A stretch of 64,000 nucleotides of DNA from Nannobrachium achirus (GCA_963921795.1 OY997642.1:62153909-62217908), one strand, 5' to 3'; shown: positions 32,114-43,884, counted from the first letter of the stretch. Notes: generated by a model from the letters alone, not told the origin. Numbers and translations are program-made.

Positions 32114-34089
32114 TTTAAATCGTTTTTAAAAATAATAACAAAAAATGGAAGGTTTTGGACACAAGGTTTCCACTCGACAACGATGATTTGCATGTAAGAT
32201 GCCTGCAGGTCATGCACCCAGGGAAGTAGTGGGGGGTACACGCGTGCACTGGCGCCTATTCAATAGAGCCAAGGGGAGCAACGGCTCCCCCAGATCTGCG
32301 CCCCCCCCCCCCCCCCCCCCCCCCCCCGCAGGAATATTGCGTGCCGATCAAACAACTTGAAGTGCTTTTGCGTACTTATTTAGTTATTTAACGTCAGACC
32401 CTAGCTCTGGCGTCACTTACTGCACGTTAACACGTACGTCCTTTAAGTAGACCTAAAAATAAAAGTAGTGTGTTGACTAATCATTACAAGTGTCTCTTAT
32501 TTCTCTTATTTTGAAATCCGATTTTAGAGGAAGTCCGTCCTAACCCAGCTGCCATGACACTCGAAACTCTAGTGTAACTAAGTAAACACGGACCCACGTG
32601 GATTAAAAACAATATATTATAGCCACAGTTCATATTTACGATAGGATATTTAAACCATGCTGTGACTTAAACAAGAACACACTGGAAATACGGCACGTTA
32701 ACCTCTCGGAATCTCCGCAGCAGCAGCATACTAGTGAGTAGAGCATCTCATCTGTCTCTCTGTCTGTGTCTCTCATGCTGGCATGTCGCATCACAAGGCT
32801 TTCACGTTGTGGGAGCAGAGCTTGTTGCTCCGATAAAACGCTTGCTGTGCAGTTATCAGGTGCAAACGACGCATCGCCGGCGTCTTTTCTCTTTACTAGG
32901 CTATTATTTATATTGTCTTGCATGAGCAACTACGAGGTGTGCACTGTGCAGCATATCTTGATACAATCTGCCATAGTTCTCCATCTATTCATCATTGCTT
33001 TTAAAAATGGCACTGTTGAATAGGATAACTATTTAATGTGCAGCTCTGAAAGGCTTGCATAGACCTAGTGTTCTATTTATTTGGTCATGTCAGAGCCTAT
33101 TAAAAAAAAGGTGCGCACCAAGCAACATATCCAGGTCCTCTCTGTCCTGAAGCCCCAAAGACACCCGAAAATGACTTAATAAAGGAAACCCGTTTTAGTC
33201 GTTTTAGACGACTTTATAACCGCAGATAACCGATTTTAGCGGCGCAAAAAAAAAAAAAAAAAAAAAAGATTCCAGGATTTGTGCTCCCCTAGTGGGGACA
33301 GAGTTAGGCGCCGGTGCACGCGTGGGCACGTCGTGCCCACACTTCTCTCACGTCGCGCATTGACGCGCGTGCACAAGTGATGCGCGGGCCGGCAGCCTGG
33401 CTGCTGGTCCGTGTCATCAAGTACCTACTGTACCGCAGACAGAGTGCAGAAGCACAGAGCAGACTGTCCACCGATAGGTTGTAATATCGCCATGACAACC
33501 AACAACCAACCAACCAGCAAGCTGACTGCCCCTTCGTGCTATGGGATAAGACTCACTGACCAACCAGCGTCACAGTCTGTGTTTACTTCTTCAAACTTTA
33601 AGCGGTTCGTTGCCTGCAGCAGTTTGTTTGTTTTGAATTTTTGTTACCGTGGATTATCTACCCGAGTATTATTCCAGTCAAACATGCAGACACCACCGGC
33701 ACTGTCTGTACAACGGCAACGTGGTGCATTCTCATCAGCTGCTAAACGTGAGTAAATAAACATGACTATTCTTATTGGAGGGCTGGTTATAGGTAAGACA
33801 TAATGCCTATATTAAAACTATATACTAAGACTAAAATGGTTCTGTTATGCCGCCGTGCATTAACCGTGTGAAATATCTCTTGTGAAAAGTCTCTATTGAT
33901 ATCGTTCTGACCCAGCAATTGGTTGAAATAGGCTTGCCAGGCAGTGTTGAAATGAGCTGATGGTAATAGAAGATTTGAGAATGGATTAATGAATTGGAAA
34001 TATCAGTTGTGCAGCTATTTTGCATGGTTTAGCTGATGATCTGGTCATCTATCTAGAAATGCGACAAATCTCTGTGAGTATGTGCCCCG
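32114..34089. other. No confident gene; degraded repeat sequence
   Basis: It contains a 27-base C-run (32,301-32,327), an A-run (33,246-33,267) and CpG-rich TTGACGCGCGTGCAC (33,359-33,373) shared with 35,496-35,510. A frame ending QTPPALSVQRQRG (to 33,747) is followed by CGTGAGTAAA, which could be a splice donor, but no partner exon or domain is seen. Confidence 0.35.
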
Positions 34090-34317
34090 CGTATCTCGAG
34101 AACCGTTCGTCCCACCGGCTTCAGATTCGGCACGCACGTTCCCCGCCGCGGCGCGGAGTGCAGTGCCGGGCCTCGACCCGACCCGATTTTCCGAAACCGG
34201 CGCAAAACGTTCGGAATCTCCTTATGCGGAGCTGATTGTTGACATCGGGCTGTTCCGGAGGAAATCGGCGCAAGCGCTGACTCATTGTGACATCACTTCA
34301 TAAAAGGCTCTGACATC
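34090..34317. other. GC-rich segment before the minisatellite
   Basis: Contains GACCCGACCCGATTTTCCG and GAGCTGATTGTTGACATCGG. CACTTCATAAAAGGCTCTGA (34,294) recurs at 34,706, so its end belongs to the duplicated array unit. Confidence 0.5.
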
Positions 34318-35330
34318 ACGTACGCCACATGAGTCAATGGGCATAAATGGACACAGGCAAACAGATGGTCAAAACGGGTCCTATGACAACAGGTATAATG
34401 GGGTTTGCATTAAAGGGGGAACCGGCACTGTGTCTGCAACACAGTCGGAGGCACAGACAGATACAAAGATCTCCATAATGGGCATAAAGGGACACAGACA
34501 AACAGATATAGAGATCTCCATATATGGGCATAAAATGGATGCAGACAGACAGATACAGATATCTCCATATATGAGCATAAATGGACACAGGCAAACAGAT
34601 GGTCAATACGGGTCCTACAGAGATCTCCATATATGGGCATAAAATGGACACAGACAGACAGATAACTCCATATATGGGCATACATGGACACAGGCAAACA
34701 CTTCATAAAAGGCTCTGACATCACGTACACCACATGAGTCAATGGGCATAAATGGACACAGGCAAACAGATGGTCAAAACGGGTCCTATGACAACAGTAC
34801 GCCACATGAGTCAATGGGCATAAATGGACACAGGCAAACAGATGGTCAAAACGGGTCCTATGACAACAGGTATAATGAGGTTTGCATTAAAGGGGGAACC
34901 GGCACTGTGTCTGCAACACAGTCGGAGGCACAGACAGATACAGAGATCTCCATAATGGGCATAAAGGGACACGGACAAACAGATACAGAGATCTCCATAT
35001 ATGGGCATGAAATGGATGCAGACAGACAGATACAGATATCTCCATATATGGACACAGGCAAACAGATGGTCAATACGGGTCCTACAGAGATCTCCATATA
35101 TGGGCATAAAATGAACGCAGACAGACAGATAACTCCATATATGGGCATAAATGGACACAGGCAAGCAGACGGTCAAAACGGGGTCCTACAGAGATCTCCA
35201 TATATGGGCATAAAATGGACGTAGACAGACAGATATCTCCATATATGGGCATAAATGGACACACGCAAACATATGGTCAAAACAGATCCTATGACAACAG
35301 GTATAATGGGGTTTGCATTAAAGGGCGGGG
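34318..35330. repeat. Complex minisatellite (ATATATGGGCATAAATGGACA type) with ~477-bp duplication
   Basis: Short units with GGGCATAAATGGACACAGGC, AGATCTCCATATATGGGCAT and GACAGACAGATA alternate. Longer blocks are duplicated: GGTTTGCATTAAAGGGGGAA-type sequence occurs at about 34,404, 34,881 and (modified) 35,310, giving a ~477-bp step. Frames open through it are repeat artefacts. Related units occur at 41,450-41,660. Confidence 0.85.
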
Positions 35331-35632
35331 CATTCATTCCCTATTTACATTGTTCCCGAGTTGGCCAGGGCGCCGACTAGACGCTCGGCCGCCCTTTGGC
35401 CGGCCGAGCTTCTACTGGTCTATCAAGGCTATTTCTGCCGCCGCGCAGACCCGTTTTAAGTACCCACCGAAAACGTCACGCGATGCACGTGCGCATTGAC
35501 GCGCGTGCACGTGCGTGCGTCGGTGCGTGCCCACACTTCCAAATTTAGCACTACAACACTGATGCACCTTTAATGTGTCTGCACCTTTATCAAAAACACA
35601 TTAGACTTCAGTTATTCCCCTGAAAATGGTAA
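35331..35632. other. No gene seen; GC-rich segment
   Basis: GCCCTTTGGCCGGCCGAGC and a CpG-rich GCACGTGCG stretch; partly shared with 33.3-33.4 kb. Confidence 0.35.
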
Positions 35633-35905
35633 AGGTTACATTTATATAGAGCCTATCCAAGGCACTTTACAGAGATTTTGCATTACATTCACCCATTCTC
35701 ACACACATTCATACACCGATGGCAGAGGAAAACATGCAAGGCACCAACCTGCACATTCGGGAGCAACCAGGGGTTCAGAGTCTTGCTCAAGGACTCTTCG
35801 ACACTAACTCTGGGGGAGCCCGGGATCGAACTGGGAAACTTGCGGGAACCCTCCGTGTTCTAAGACAGCAACTCTAACCCTGAGCCTGCACTGCCGCCCG
35901 TCCTC
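35633..35905 (-). mobile_element. tRNA-related SINE-like repeat, copy 1
   Basis: The reverse complement carries CCCAGTTCGATCCCGGGCTC (B-box-like GTTCGATCC), GAGTCCTTGAGCAAGACTCT, TGTGAATGGGTGAATG-like sequence and AAGTGCCTTGGATAGGC. The same order occurs at 40,800-41,068 in the other orientation. Confidence 0.75.
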
Positions 35906-36009
35906 TGTTTACATGGTGTTATATTTGCGTCACCGTGCATGCATGGTGACACTGGTTGTGTTATCGCAATGCAAATGTGTGCACTGTACAGTATGTGAGT
36001 GTTTACATG

Positions 36010-36184
36010 CAGTGGTGTAAGGTCAATAAGTAGATTTACTAGTAATGTACTGAAGTACAATTTTGAGATATTTGTTAACTTGAGTTTTTCCAATATTTTT
36101 ACTTCTACCTGCACTACATCTCGGTTATTTTAAAACTTTAGTTACTAGCTTTGTAGATTTTGATTATTATTATAAAATATACAT
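36010..36184. repeat. Fragment of a CAGTGGTG-type repeat
   Basis: GCAGTGGTGTAAGGTCAATA and ACTGAAGTACAATTTTGAGA followed by TAGTTACTAGCTTTGTAGAT resemble diverged members of the family at 29,921. Confidence 0.5.
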
Positions 36185-36613
36185 TAAAGGACAATTTTAG
36201 TTGTTTACAACAAGGGTTCATATTTTAGATTGCAATTAAAGAATATAAAAAATGAGTTTTAAAATTATTTAATTTACTTCTTTCTATTGTTTTAGAGATT
36301 CTTATTTCAGTGGTTGGGGCATGCGTACAAGTGGCTAAATATGTCATTTTCACGGTTGGATGTGACTTATGGGGCCTAGCAGTGTTACTGTAAATAGCAA
36401 TAAAAAAACTGCTGGCTTATTGTGTCTAAAATGACATATTTAGCCACTTGTACACATGCCCCAATGCGTACGCATGCCCCACATGTTAGCACGGTAAACA
36501 GGATAAAACAATAGAACAAAGCAAATGAAAACATTTTAACACTCACTTTTTCTTTTCTCTAATTACAATCTAAAATATGAACCCTTGTTGTAAAAAAACA
36601 AAGTTGTCCTTTA
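36185..36613. mobile_element. Foldback MITE, copy 2 (AACAAGGGTTCATATTTTAG family)
   Basis: TAAAGGACAA and TTGTCCTTTA ends. The arms include AACAAGGGTTCATATTTTAG near both ends, and the interior is a second palindrome (GTGGCTAAATATGTCATTTT and its complement). Sister of 519-784. Confidence 0.85.
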
Positions 36614-36655
36614 ACCACTTCAGCCCTATATACATTTAGGCCATTTGAAAATATA

Positions 36656-37608
36656 CAATCTACACGCTCACACTGCGATGTAGTGGGGCTGTTAAGCTCA
36701 TTATATGGAAGGTATTGTGCATTTTATGATAGAAGCATGAAACTTTCTACAGTGTTTCTATATACTATGAAGTTTGTTTTCAGACGTGGAACCACTTCTG
36801 AATTGACCTCTGCGGCCCCCGAAATCCAAGATGTCCGCCCAAAAAAGTGTTTTTACCTTTATAACTCCAAATGCATTGATTTTAAGACCCATAAATGTAT
36901 TAAAGTTGAATATAAAATCAGGCATTGCGGACATTTTGGTACCAGGTACGTGTCTGTATCCATTTCAGTTCTTGAGATACAGCATATAGGTACACCTGAG
37001 TCTGTAAAAGTACCTATATGTTGTATCTCAAAAACTGTAATAGATACAGACACATACCTGGTACCAAAATATCTGCAATACCCAACTTTATATTCAACTA
37101 TCATATGTTTATGGGTCTTAAAATCAATGCTTTTGGAGTTATAAAGGAAAAAAACACTTTTTTGGATGGACATCTTGGATTTCGGGAGCCGCCATCTTTG
37201 ATTTTCACGTGGCTCGGCTTCTTAAATCAAAAAGTGGCCTCCAAAGATGATGTGTACCAATTGTCACGCTTGTATCACAGAGTGAACGATTGCTCTTATT
37301 ATTTCCTGTACTATGAGGCGAGACTCCTGATCAAGATCTAATTCTTCATTGTCAGTTTCTTCATTGTCAAATTAGTTTTTGTACCAAGCTGCACAGGCAC
37401 ATCCATATGCTCCACTTCAGTAAAGCCCTCTTTTATGACAGAGACAATGCCCTATACTGCACTGGTTTACACTTGCCTGTAAGTGGAAACCAGTGCACAA
37501 ACTGTTCCAAGCATCTGGCCTGAAGAGGTTCTTAAGTTTAAAGCTGGGGGACCAACCTGCCTTCTACCATTCATTGGTGAGGGCTTTGGATACCCTTGTT
37601 GATAGTGG
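36656..37608. repeat. Long inverted repeat A, left arm
   Basis: Reverse complement of about 47,630-48,511 over its length, e.g. GCATGAAACTTTCTACAGTG and ACCACTTCTGAATTGACCTC. Within the arm, 36,835-37,010 and 37,020-37,200 are also inverted to each other, centred between GAGTCTGTAAAAG and AGTACC. The outer edge is ATCTACACGCTCACACTGCG, a variant of the hairpin motif. The apparent 153-codon frame here is a by-product of the palindrome. The inner edge encodes, on the minus strand, HYQQGYPKP, like the C-terminal fragment at 47.6 kb. Confidence 0.88.
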
Positions 37609-37639
37609 ATCCTCACTGTATACTTAAAAGTGGTAAAAT

Positions 37640-38510
37640 CAGATTTTGCTGCTATACTGTTGAGTGAATTTCCAAACGTATTACTGCTAATGTGGTAGTG
37701 AAATGAAAATGCAAGTAGCAAAGCAAATATTATTTGATGCTGGCAAAAGTGATAACGAATATAATTGTCTTTGGGTGTGATGGAGGATATGGCTGATTCT
37801 GTGTGTGCAGTCATACCTGGTTGTCAGGGGGCCAAAGCTGATATTGACTTGACCTAAGATAACACCTCCTGGTTCTATTCTCACAAATCAGTACTGACCA
37901 TTTATTTTAAATTTGCTGCAATAATGTTGAGCAAAGTTGCATATGTAAATGTACTGCTAATGTGGTAATGTAATGAAAATGCAGGTAGCAAAGCTAATAT
38001 TAGTTAATGCTGGCAAGAGTAATGGTGAATATTATTTCAAGAGCATGATGCCCTGGTTTGCTGCTTATGATCACAGACATGAGACAGTTATAAACCGTTG
38101 GTCCATCACCTACAATGAAGGTGTTTGTGCAACCTTGGCAGAGGATACCAGATCATGTTTTGGACTGACACATGATGATGAAGACACCAAGAATCAAAAG
38201 ATATCACATCTTCCAGTAGGAGAATGTTTATGATCTAGTGTCTCTGGTGATGTTGATTCAGAAGATACACTGAAGGACCTTGGAAATGCTGCAGTCTGGC
38301 AAGAAAATGATCACTTAATTTGTTGGGAACCAACTGGTTACAAAGAATAAAGACTTCCACGAAAGACTTCCACGACAGCCTCTTCAAAAACATCCTCAAG
38401 CCTCTACAGTGCAGAGTGCTCTCACTGCCAGTTCACTATAGGAAAAAAGAGAGACTGGAAATTGTTCCAGCCCTCAACTTCTCCATAACTTTGGTGAGGA
38501 TGAAGTACCA
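37640..38510 (+). pseudogene. Middle-region fragments of the large transposon protein family
   Basis: A frame at 37,973-38,233 reads MKMQVAKLILVNAGKS, MMPWFAAYDHRH and then NRWSITYNEGVCATLAEDTR. The first parts correspond in order to LLLKMLRAEGS and ALPWLRAAGRSNYSKY, and NRW to TRWLMTRHK, of the intact protein at 59.7-64 kb, with about 100 residues missing between. About 280 bp upstream (37,650-37,755) is a diverged duplicate (MKMQVAKQILFDAGKS). Further on, STKDFHDSLFKN at 38,345-38,390 resembles another recurring segment. Similarity is moderate, so this is a diverged subfamily or an old copy. Not functional. Confidence 0.6.
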
Positions 38511-38529
38511 AGTACAGCTACTATCCTAA

Positions 38530-38534
<5 letters not shown>

Positions 38535-38560
<26 letters not shown>

Positions 38561-39370
38561 CCTATCGTTATTTGCGTACACGACAACCAGTGCTATTGCT
38601 GGTGTACGGCACCAAATTTCCATGGCCCACCATATGGATCCTGTGGGCGTGAAAAATAAGGGGGTGGGCTTTGCATGTTCTCTGGGACCCCATCTACGTA
38701 TGGACGCCACTTGATCGCCCATCAGCCGTCTGGATGATCTTTTATTCCTTTTTATGTGTTCCTTATTATAACTGCTAGGAATCTTGCAGTTCAAGCACAT
38801 TTCCACAGTGTGGCAGGCTATTTTCAAAGCTATTGGAACAGCCCACCGTGTACAGACAGAATCACAATCTATTGCCCGTGTACAGTGCATGATCCAAACT
38901 TGTGAGGGGCATAAAATCTGTAATAAATTGCTCCAAACATATTGTAAAAATCTAAAACTTCTGTCCATCCATATTCAAAGTAAGCCGCATGTAGGCAGTT
39001 GTCCTTCACGTATTCATATATATTTAATGTATTTATTCCATAAATATTTTTTGGGTGAGGGGGGCTCAACCCAATACAGCAGATCTACAAGCACCTCGCA
39101 GATCTACAAGCACCTGCCAGGGACACAGTTTGGTTGGCCTGTATAAGCCTTGCTGTCAACACACTACTACACCAACCATCACCTGCCTACCAATCAGGTC
39201 ACCAAGCCAGGTGTGGTCAATTAGTGCCTGTCTTTTGATCAGTGCCTCCTGCCAAGTGGCCTCAGTCTTTCTTTGGAGTTCACTAGGAGAGAAGCATGTT
39301 TGAGCTCAGAGCAAAGTGTGTTTGTTTTCCATTTGGACTTACTGTGTTTTGTTGGTGTGTTTGCAACCAA
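38535..39370 (+). repeat. Direct-repeat block D, copy 1
   Basis: Shares long ordered similarity with 52,330-53,310, including CCACAGTGTGGCAGGCTA, CAGCAGATCTACAAGC twice, TGCCAGGGACA, GCCAGGTGTGGTCAATTAGT and TTTTCCATTTGGACTTACTG. An (ATT)n tract precedes it at 38,533-38,560. No coding domain is recognised. Confidence 0.8.
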
Positions 39371-39419
39371 GACCAAAGGAATAGCATATGCTCATCGCCT
39401 AACTTACAGGGCAGTACTG

Positions 39420-39519
39420 TAGTATAGCCTAGGCATGTTCATGACTAAAAACTAGGGCCTGTGTACACAGTGGATAATCCCATCAACGAGGAGCTACAGG
39501 ACTGGCGGGAGCCTTGAGC
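39420..39519 (+). repeat. GTGTACAC/GGGCTCTG satellite module fragment
   Basis: TATAGCCTAGGCATGTTCAT and GGGCCTGTGTACACAGTGGA correspond in reverse to 44,150-44,270. Confidence 0.7.
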
Positions 39520-40290
39520 AGCCTGGTGGGGACCCCGGGTTTCCAGGGGGTCCCTGGCTGGTTCCCAAAGTGTGGTTTGGGGACCCCCAGGGTTTCCATG
39601 GCTGGTTCACAACTGCCTAGTACATTCATGGCTGGTTCCCAAAGTGTGGTTCGGGGACCTCTGGGGGGTCCTACAGGGTTTCAAAGGGGTCCTTGGCTGG
39701 TTCCCAAAGTGTGGTTCGGGGACCTCTCTGGGTCCCTGAGGGGTTTCTGGGGCCTTGGCCTCGGACTGCAGAGTCTGGGGACTACCGATCAGGGACCACC
39801 TCCGCTCCTGTCCGACTTTGGGGCCTCGGCCTGGGACTGCAGAATAGCCAGGGACCCCCTGGAGTTCCGGGGACCCCGGGGACCACCGCCAAAAAGCTTA
39901 AAAATGACCAAATGATCCCCCCAAAGGGGCTGCTCACAGGGAATTCCCGGGGACCACGACTCCTGGTGCTCCGGAACGACGCACCAGGTCGCGCCCCTAG
40001 TGGAGGACCCCCCGCCACTGCAGCGCAAATAAAATGCTGTAACTCGATCTAGGAACGACCGGGAGAGCTGGGGCCGCTACCCACGCGTCCGCCTCGGCGG
40101 CCCGGAGACGGCCGTTCATAGAGCTGCAACTGCAGTCCGCTAAAAAGGCTTTAACTCGGCCCCGGAGCGACCGGGAGAGACGGGGACGGCACCCAGGGGG
40201 TCCCCGGCGGCAGGGCCACCGCCTGGGCCCCGAGGGACCCCTGGAGCTCCAGGGACCCCCAGGGACCCCAGCGCCACCGGGAAAAGAAAT
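39520..40290 (-). repeat. GC-rich repeat R, copy 2 (reverse)
   Basis: Reverse of the 18.2 and 59 kb copies. Includes internal repeats of GGTTCCCAAAGTGTGGTT(T/C)GGGGACC, also seen in reverse at 59.3-59.5 kb. Confidence 0.85.
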
Positions 40291-40309
40291 ATGGAAAATA
40301 CTCAATTAG

Positions 40310-40535
40310 CCGATCTACAAGCTATTGCTCCGGATCCAGCCTACTGTAGGCTAGTGAAGCCATCTAAACTCTCCACTTCCCTACTCTATTCTCCCACTGT
40401 GCTGGACTTGGATGTGCTGGGCTGTGCTGGACTCTATCAGGCTCTGGTGGGCTGTTTTTGGCTCTGGTGGGCTGGGCTGGGCTCTGGTAGGCTATACAGG
40501 GCAGTACTGTAGTATAGCCTAGGCATGTTCTGGTG
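40310..40535 (+). repeat. GGGCTCTGGTGGGCTGT satellite module
   Basis: AGCCGATCTACAAGCT (40,309-40,324, half hairpin motif) leads into CTGGATCC-like GGATCCAGCCTACTGTAGGC and repeated GGCTCTGGTGGGCTG. Inverted copies lie at 42,140-42,480 and 43,885-44,330, and the big array is at 54-59 kb. Confidence 0.8.
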
Positions 40536-40544
40536 TAGATGGAC

Positions 40545-40716
40545 ACTAATATGGGTATAAGTAACTCAGAGTGTACTAATGGAACCAAATGGACCCTATT
40601 AATGGAACCAAATGGACCCTAATATGGGTATATGTAACTCAGAGTGTACTAATGGAACCAAATGGACCCTAATATGGGTATATGTAACTCAGAGTGTACT
40701 AATTGAACCAAATGGA
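40545..40716. repeat. ~49-bp minisatellite, about 3.5 copies
   Basis: Unit: TATGGGTATATGTAACTCAG followed by AGTGTACTAATGGAACCAAA and TGGACCCTAA. Confidence 0.9.
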
Positions 40717-40799
40717 GCGGCCCTGCCATGAACTAGAAACACCACATAGTGTTGTCTTGTATGCCTGTTTACATCTGCCCACACTCATAATAGTATGTT

Positions 40800-41068
40800 G
40801 GTCCGTCTTTAGAACACGAAGGGTTCCCAGTTCGATCCCTGGCTCCCCCTGAGTTAATGTCGAAGAGTCCTTGAGCAAGACTCTGAACCCCTAACTGCTC
40901 CTGATGAGCAGGTTGGTGCCAAGCATGGTTTCCTCTGCCATCGCTGTATGAATGTGTGTGTGTGAATGGGTGAATGTAATGAATGTGTGTGTGAATGGGT
41001 GAATGTAGTGCACAATCTATGTAAAGTGCCTTGGATAAAAGTGCTATATAAATGCACCATTTACCATT
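40800..41068 (+). mobile_element. tRNA-related SINE-like repeat, copy 2
   Basis: CCCAGTTCGATCCCTGGCTC (B-box-like), GAGTCCTTGAGCAAGACTCT, AATGGGTGAATGTA-type repeats, AAAGTGCCTTGGATAAAAGT, then a CCATTTACCATTTA tail. The tRNA head (A box) is not clear. Confidence 0.75.
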
Positions 41069-41240
41069 TATGGGATAGGTCAGGGGTCTTCAATAGGGGG
41101 TCCGGCACCCCTAGGGGGTCCTCAGAGCTACTGCAGGGGGCCCTGTTGTAACAGAATGTGTGATAGGAACGTCTTTAGTTCTGTTGTAACAGAATCTTTG
41201 TGTGACGGGAACGGTGTACATTACACCCCTATTCTGAGGG

Positions 41241-41286
41241 AAATAGCAGATCTACAAGCTTGAGCTTGCAGTCCGGCTATTTTAGG
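41241..41286. repeat. AGATCTACAAGCTC hairpin, copy f
   Basis: AAATAGCAGATCTACAAGCT against TGAGCTTGCAGTCCGGCTAT; imperfect arms. Confidence 0.7.
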
Positions 41287-41394
41287 CAAAGAGGTTTGAT
41301 GTAGAAGTAAAACATAAGTGGAGACCAAGTACAGCCTTGTTAAGCATTTCATGTCATGAAAGGTGCTCTACAAATAATGTTTATTACTAGTAAG

Positions 41395-41700
41395 ACGCCT
41401 CAGGGCGACATGCGACCTTGCCAAGGTCGCGCCAATTCTTGGCCATTTGGCCAGTGATGTATATCGGACCAGTTACCCATATATGGAGATCCATGTACTG
41501 TATATAGTACATCCCTTTTATGCCCATACATGGAGATCCCTGTCTGAACCAGCCACACAGATATGGGCCATGTCTTGGCCATCTGGCCAGTGATATAGTA
41601 TATATCAATGACATCAGGGATCTTCATACATGGGCATAAAAGGGATTCTTGGAATACCCATATATGGACTTTTACATAGGTGATGTCACCTATGATATCA
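41395..41700. repeat. ATATATGGAGATCC minisatellite fragment
   Basis: CCATATATGGAGATCC, GCCCATACATGGAGATCCC and ATACATGGGCATAAAAGGGA repeat irregularly and match units of the 34.3-35.3 kb array in reverse. Confidence 0.75.
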
Positions 41701-41734
41701 CCTGTGATGTCACAGTGATGTGTCTGGTGTAGTG

Positions 41735-42480
41735 CTGTGCACCCTGGTCTGGCCTATTCAAGCCAGGTCCAGCCTGTAATGGCCTGGTGGAGACATCTAA
41801 CTACCCCCCTTCCCTGGTCTATACTCCTACTTGGCAGGACTGGGCTGGACTTAGGTGTGCTGGAGCTCTATTGGGCTCCTGTGGGCTGTATTGGGCTCTG
41901 GTGGGCTGTGCTGTGCTTTGCTGGGCTCTGTTAGGCTGTATGGGGCAGTACTGTACTATAGCTTAGAAATATTCATGTAAAACTATTGGCTGTGGCGTGC
42001 ACACAAAATCATGTGGTAACTCAATATGGTTATTGTGAGGCTGAAGATGCTTTCCATCATAGTAACATGCAGAAAAAAAACTGTCCATATAGTATGGTTT
42101 ACATAGAAGTCATGCCTTAGTGTACACGGCCAATAGTTTTACATGAACATGCCTAGGCTATACTACAGTACTGCCCTGTATAGCCTACCAAAGCCCAGCC
42201 CAGCCCACCAGAGCCCAAAACAGCCCACCAGAGCCCAAAACAGCCCACCAGAGCCTGATGGAGTCCAGTCCAGCACAGCCCAGCACATCCAAGTCCAGCA
42301 CAGTGGGAGAATAGATTAGGGAAGTGGAGAGGTTGGATGGCTTCACTAGCCTACAGTAGGCTGGATCCGGCTTGAATAGGCCAGACCAGGGTGCACAGGA
42401 CTGCACCAGACTCCACCAGGCTGCTCCATACTCCAGCCAGCTCTGTAGATCCTGTGTACACGGCACTCCTAACTCGAACG
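41735..42480. repeat. Two inverted GGGCTCTGGTGGGCTGT satellite modules
   Basis: Forward module 41,735-41,985 and reverse module 42,115-42,480 flank a segment (41,990-42,110) with AACTGTCCATATAGTATGGT. Both end in the GCCTAGACATG/CATGTTCATGTAAAACTATT edge seen in the large array. Confidence 0.8.
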
Positions 42481-42975
42481 GTCAAGGGAAAGGGTCGTTT
42501 TAGGCGTCAAAACGGGCCCTTTGTCCTTAAAATGAATAAAAAAATCTAAAAAATATGTTTTGTTTTAGGCCGGACACACTTTTCATATTTGAAGCATGCC
42601 TGATCCGATGGAATGGGTTTCGTGTCTCTCCGACACTTTGAACCCTTTACGATTGCGAAAAAGACACCGAAACCCGGATTTTTGTCCTTAAAATCAATAA
42701 AAAAATCTAAAAAAAAACGTTTGTTTCACGCAGGAAACACTTTTCATATTTGAAGGATGCCTGATCCGATGGAATGGGTTTCGTGTCTCTCCGACAATTT
42801 GAACCCTTTACGATTGCGAAAAAGACATGAAATTTGCACGCCACCAACACGATTACACATTCTTTCGGATAAAATACACTTATTCTGACTTACTTTTTGA
42901 CGCTGAATCCAACAAACCCGGTCTCGTGTCTCTACGACACTCCTAACTCGAAAGGTCAAGGAAAAAGCCACTGTG
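42465..42975 (-). repeat. 'ACTCGAAAGGTCAAGGAAAA' block, copy 1
   Basis: Contains ATGCCTGATCCGATGGAATG and GGGTTTCGTGTCTCTCCGAC twice in tandem. The same block is at 54,440-54,790 and 55,490-55,925, directly linked to the satellite there as here. Confidence 0.88.
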
Positions 42976-43884
42976 ATAATAACAATAGTTAAGCCGTACA
43001 CGATAGGGAGTTCCAATAGAAAAATATAAGCCTTGTGTACAATATAGGCTCGAAGTACACGCGAGCGTACACGCCCCCATAGTTATAATGGGGCGTGTAC
43101 GCTTGCAACAGGGTGTCGTGTACGGCACCTGTGCCGACTACAATTTCCCAATGGAGGGCAGCAGAGAGCCATTTGTTGAGATCTAATAGGCCCATCCACA
43201 TGTTTTACAGATCTAATTGGCCCATCCACATGATTTGTAGATCTAATTCCATCAGCAGTTCCATACCATGATTTGTAGCTCTAAATCCATCACCTGTCAC
43301 ATCTACATGATTTGTAGATCTAGTTCTAAAACCAGTCACATCCACATGATTTGTAGATCTAATTCTAAAACCAGTCACATCCACATGATTTGTAGATCTA
43401 AACCATACCACAATTTGTAGCTCTAAATCTATCACCTGTCACATCCACATGATTTGTAGATCTAATTCTAAAACTAGTCGCATCCCCATGATTTGTAGAT
43501 CTAATTCCATCGGCAGTTCCATACCATAATTTGTAGCTCTAAATCCATCACCTGTCACATCCACATGATTTGTAGATCTAATTCTAAAACCAGTCACATC
43601 CACATGATTTGTAGATCTAAACCATACCACAATTTGTAGCTCTAAATCTATCACCTGTCACATCCACATGATTTGTAGATCTAATTCTAAATCTAGTCGC
43701 ATCCCCATGATTTGTAGATCTAATTCCATCGGCAGTTCCATACCATAATTTGTAGCTCTAAATCCATCACCTGTCACATCCACATGATTTGCAGATCTAA
43801 TTCTAAAACCAGTCACATCCCCATGATTTGTAGATCTAATTCTAAAACCATTCACATCCCCATGATTTGTAGATCTAATTCCCA
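42976..43884 (-). repeat. 39-bp satellite inverted repeat B, left arm
   Basis: 42,976-43,190 is the reverse complement of 47,265-47,478 (GTACACGCCCCATTATAACT, GGTGCCGTACACGACACCC). 43,200-43,884 is the satellite whose unit contains AGATCTACAAATCATGTGGA on the minus strand. Confidence 0.92.

Noticed and set aside
33411..33755. Possible host first exon (114 codons) ending near a GTGAGT
   Set aside because: The splice-donor-like end is suggestive, but no downstream exon, domain or promoter signal could be tied to it.
34742..35224. 160-codon frame over the 34.3-35.3 kb minisatellite
   Set aside because: Repeat-derived, with the minus strand equally open.
36683..37144. 153-codon frame with similar frames on the opposite strand at 48.1-48.4 kb
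   Set aside because: It lies wholly in the palindromic long inverted repeat A, and both strands read alike because the arm is self-complementary. No conserved domain.
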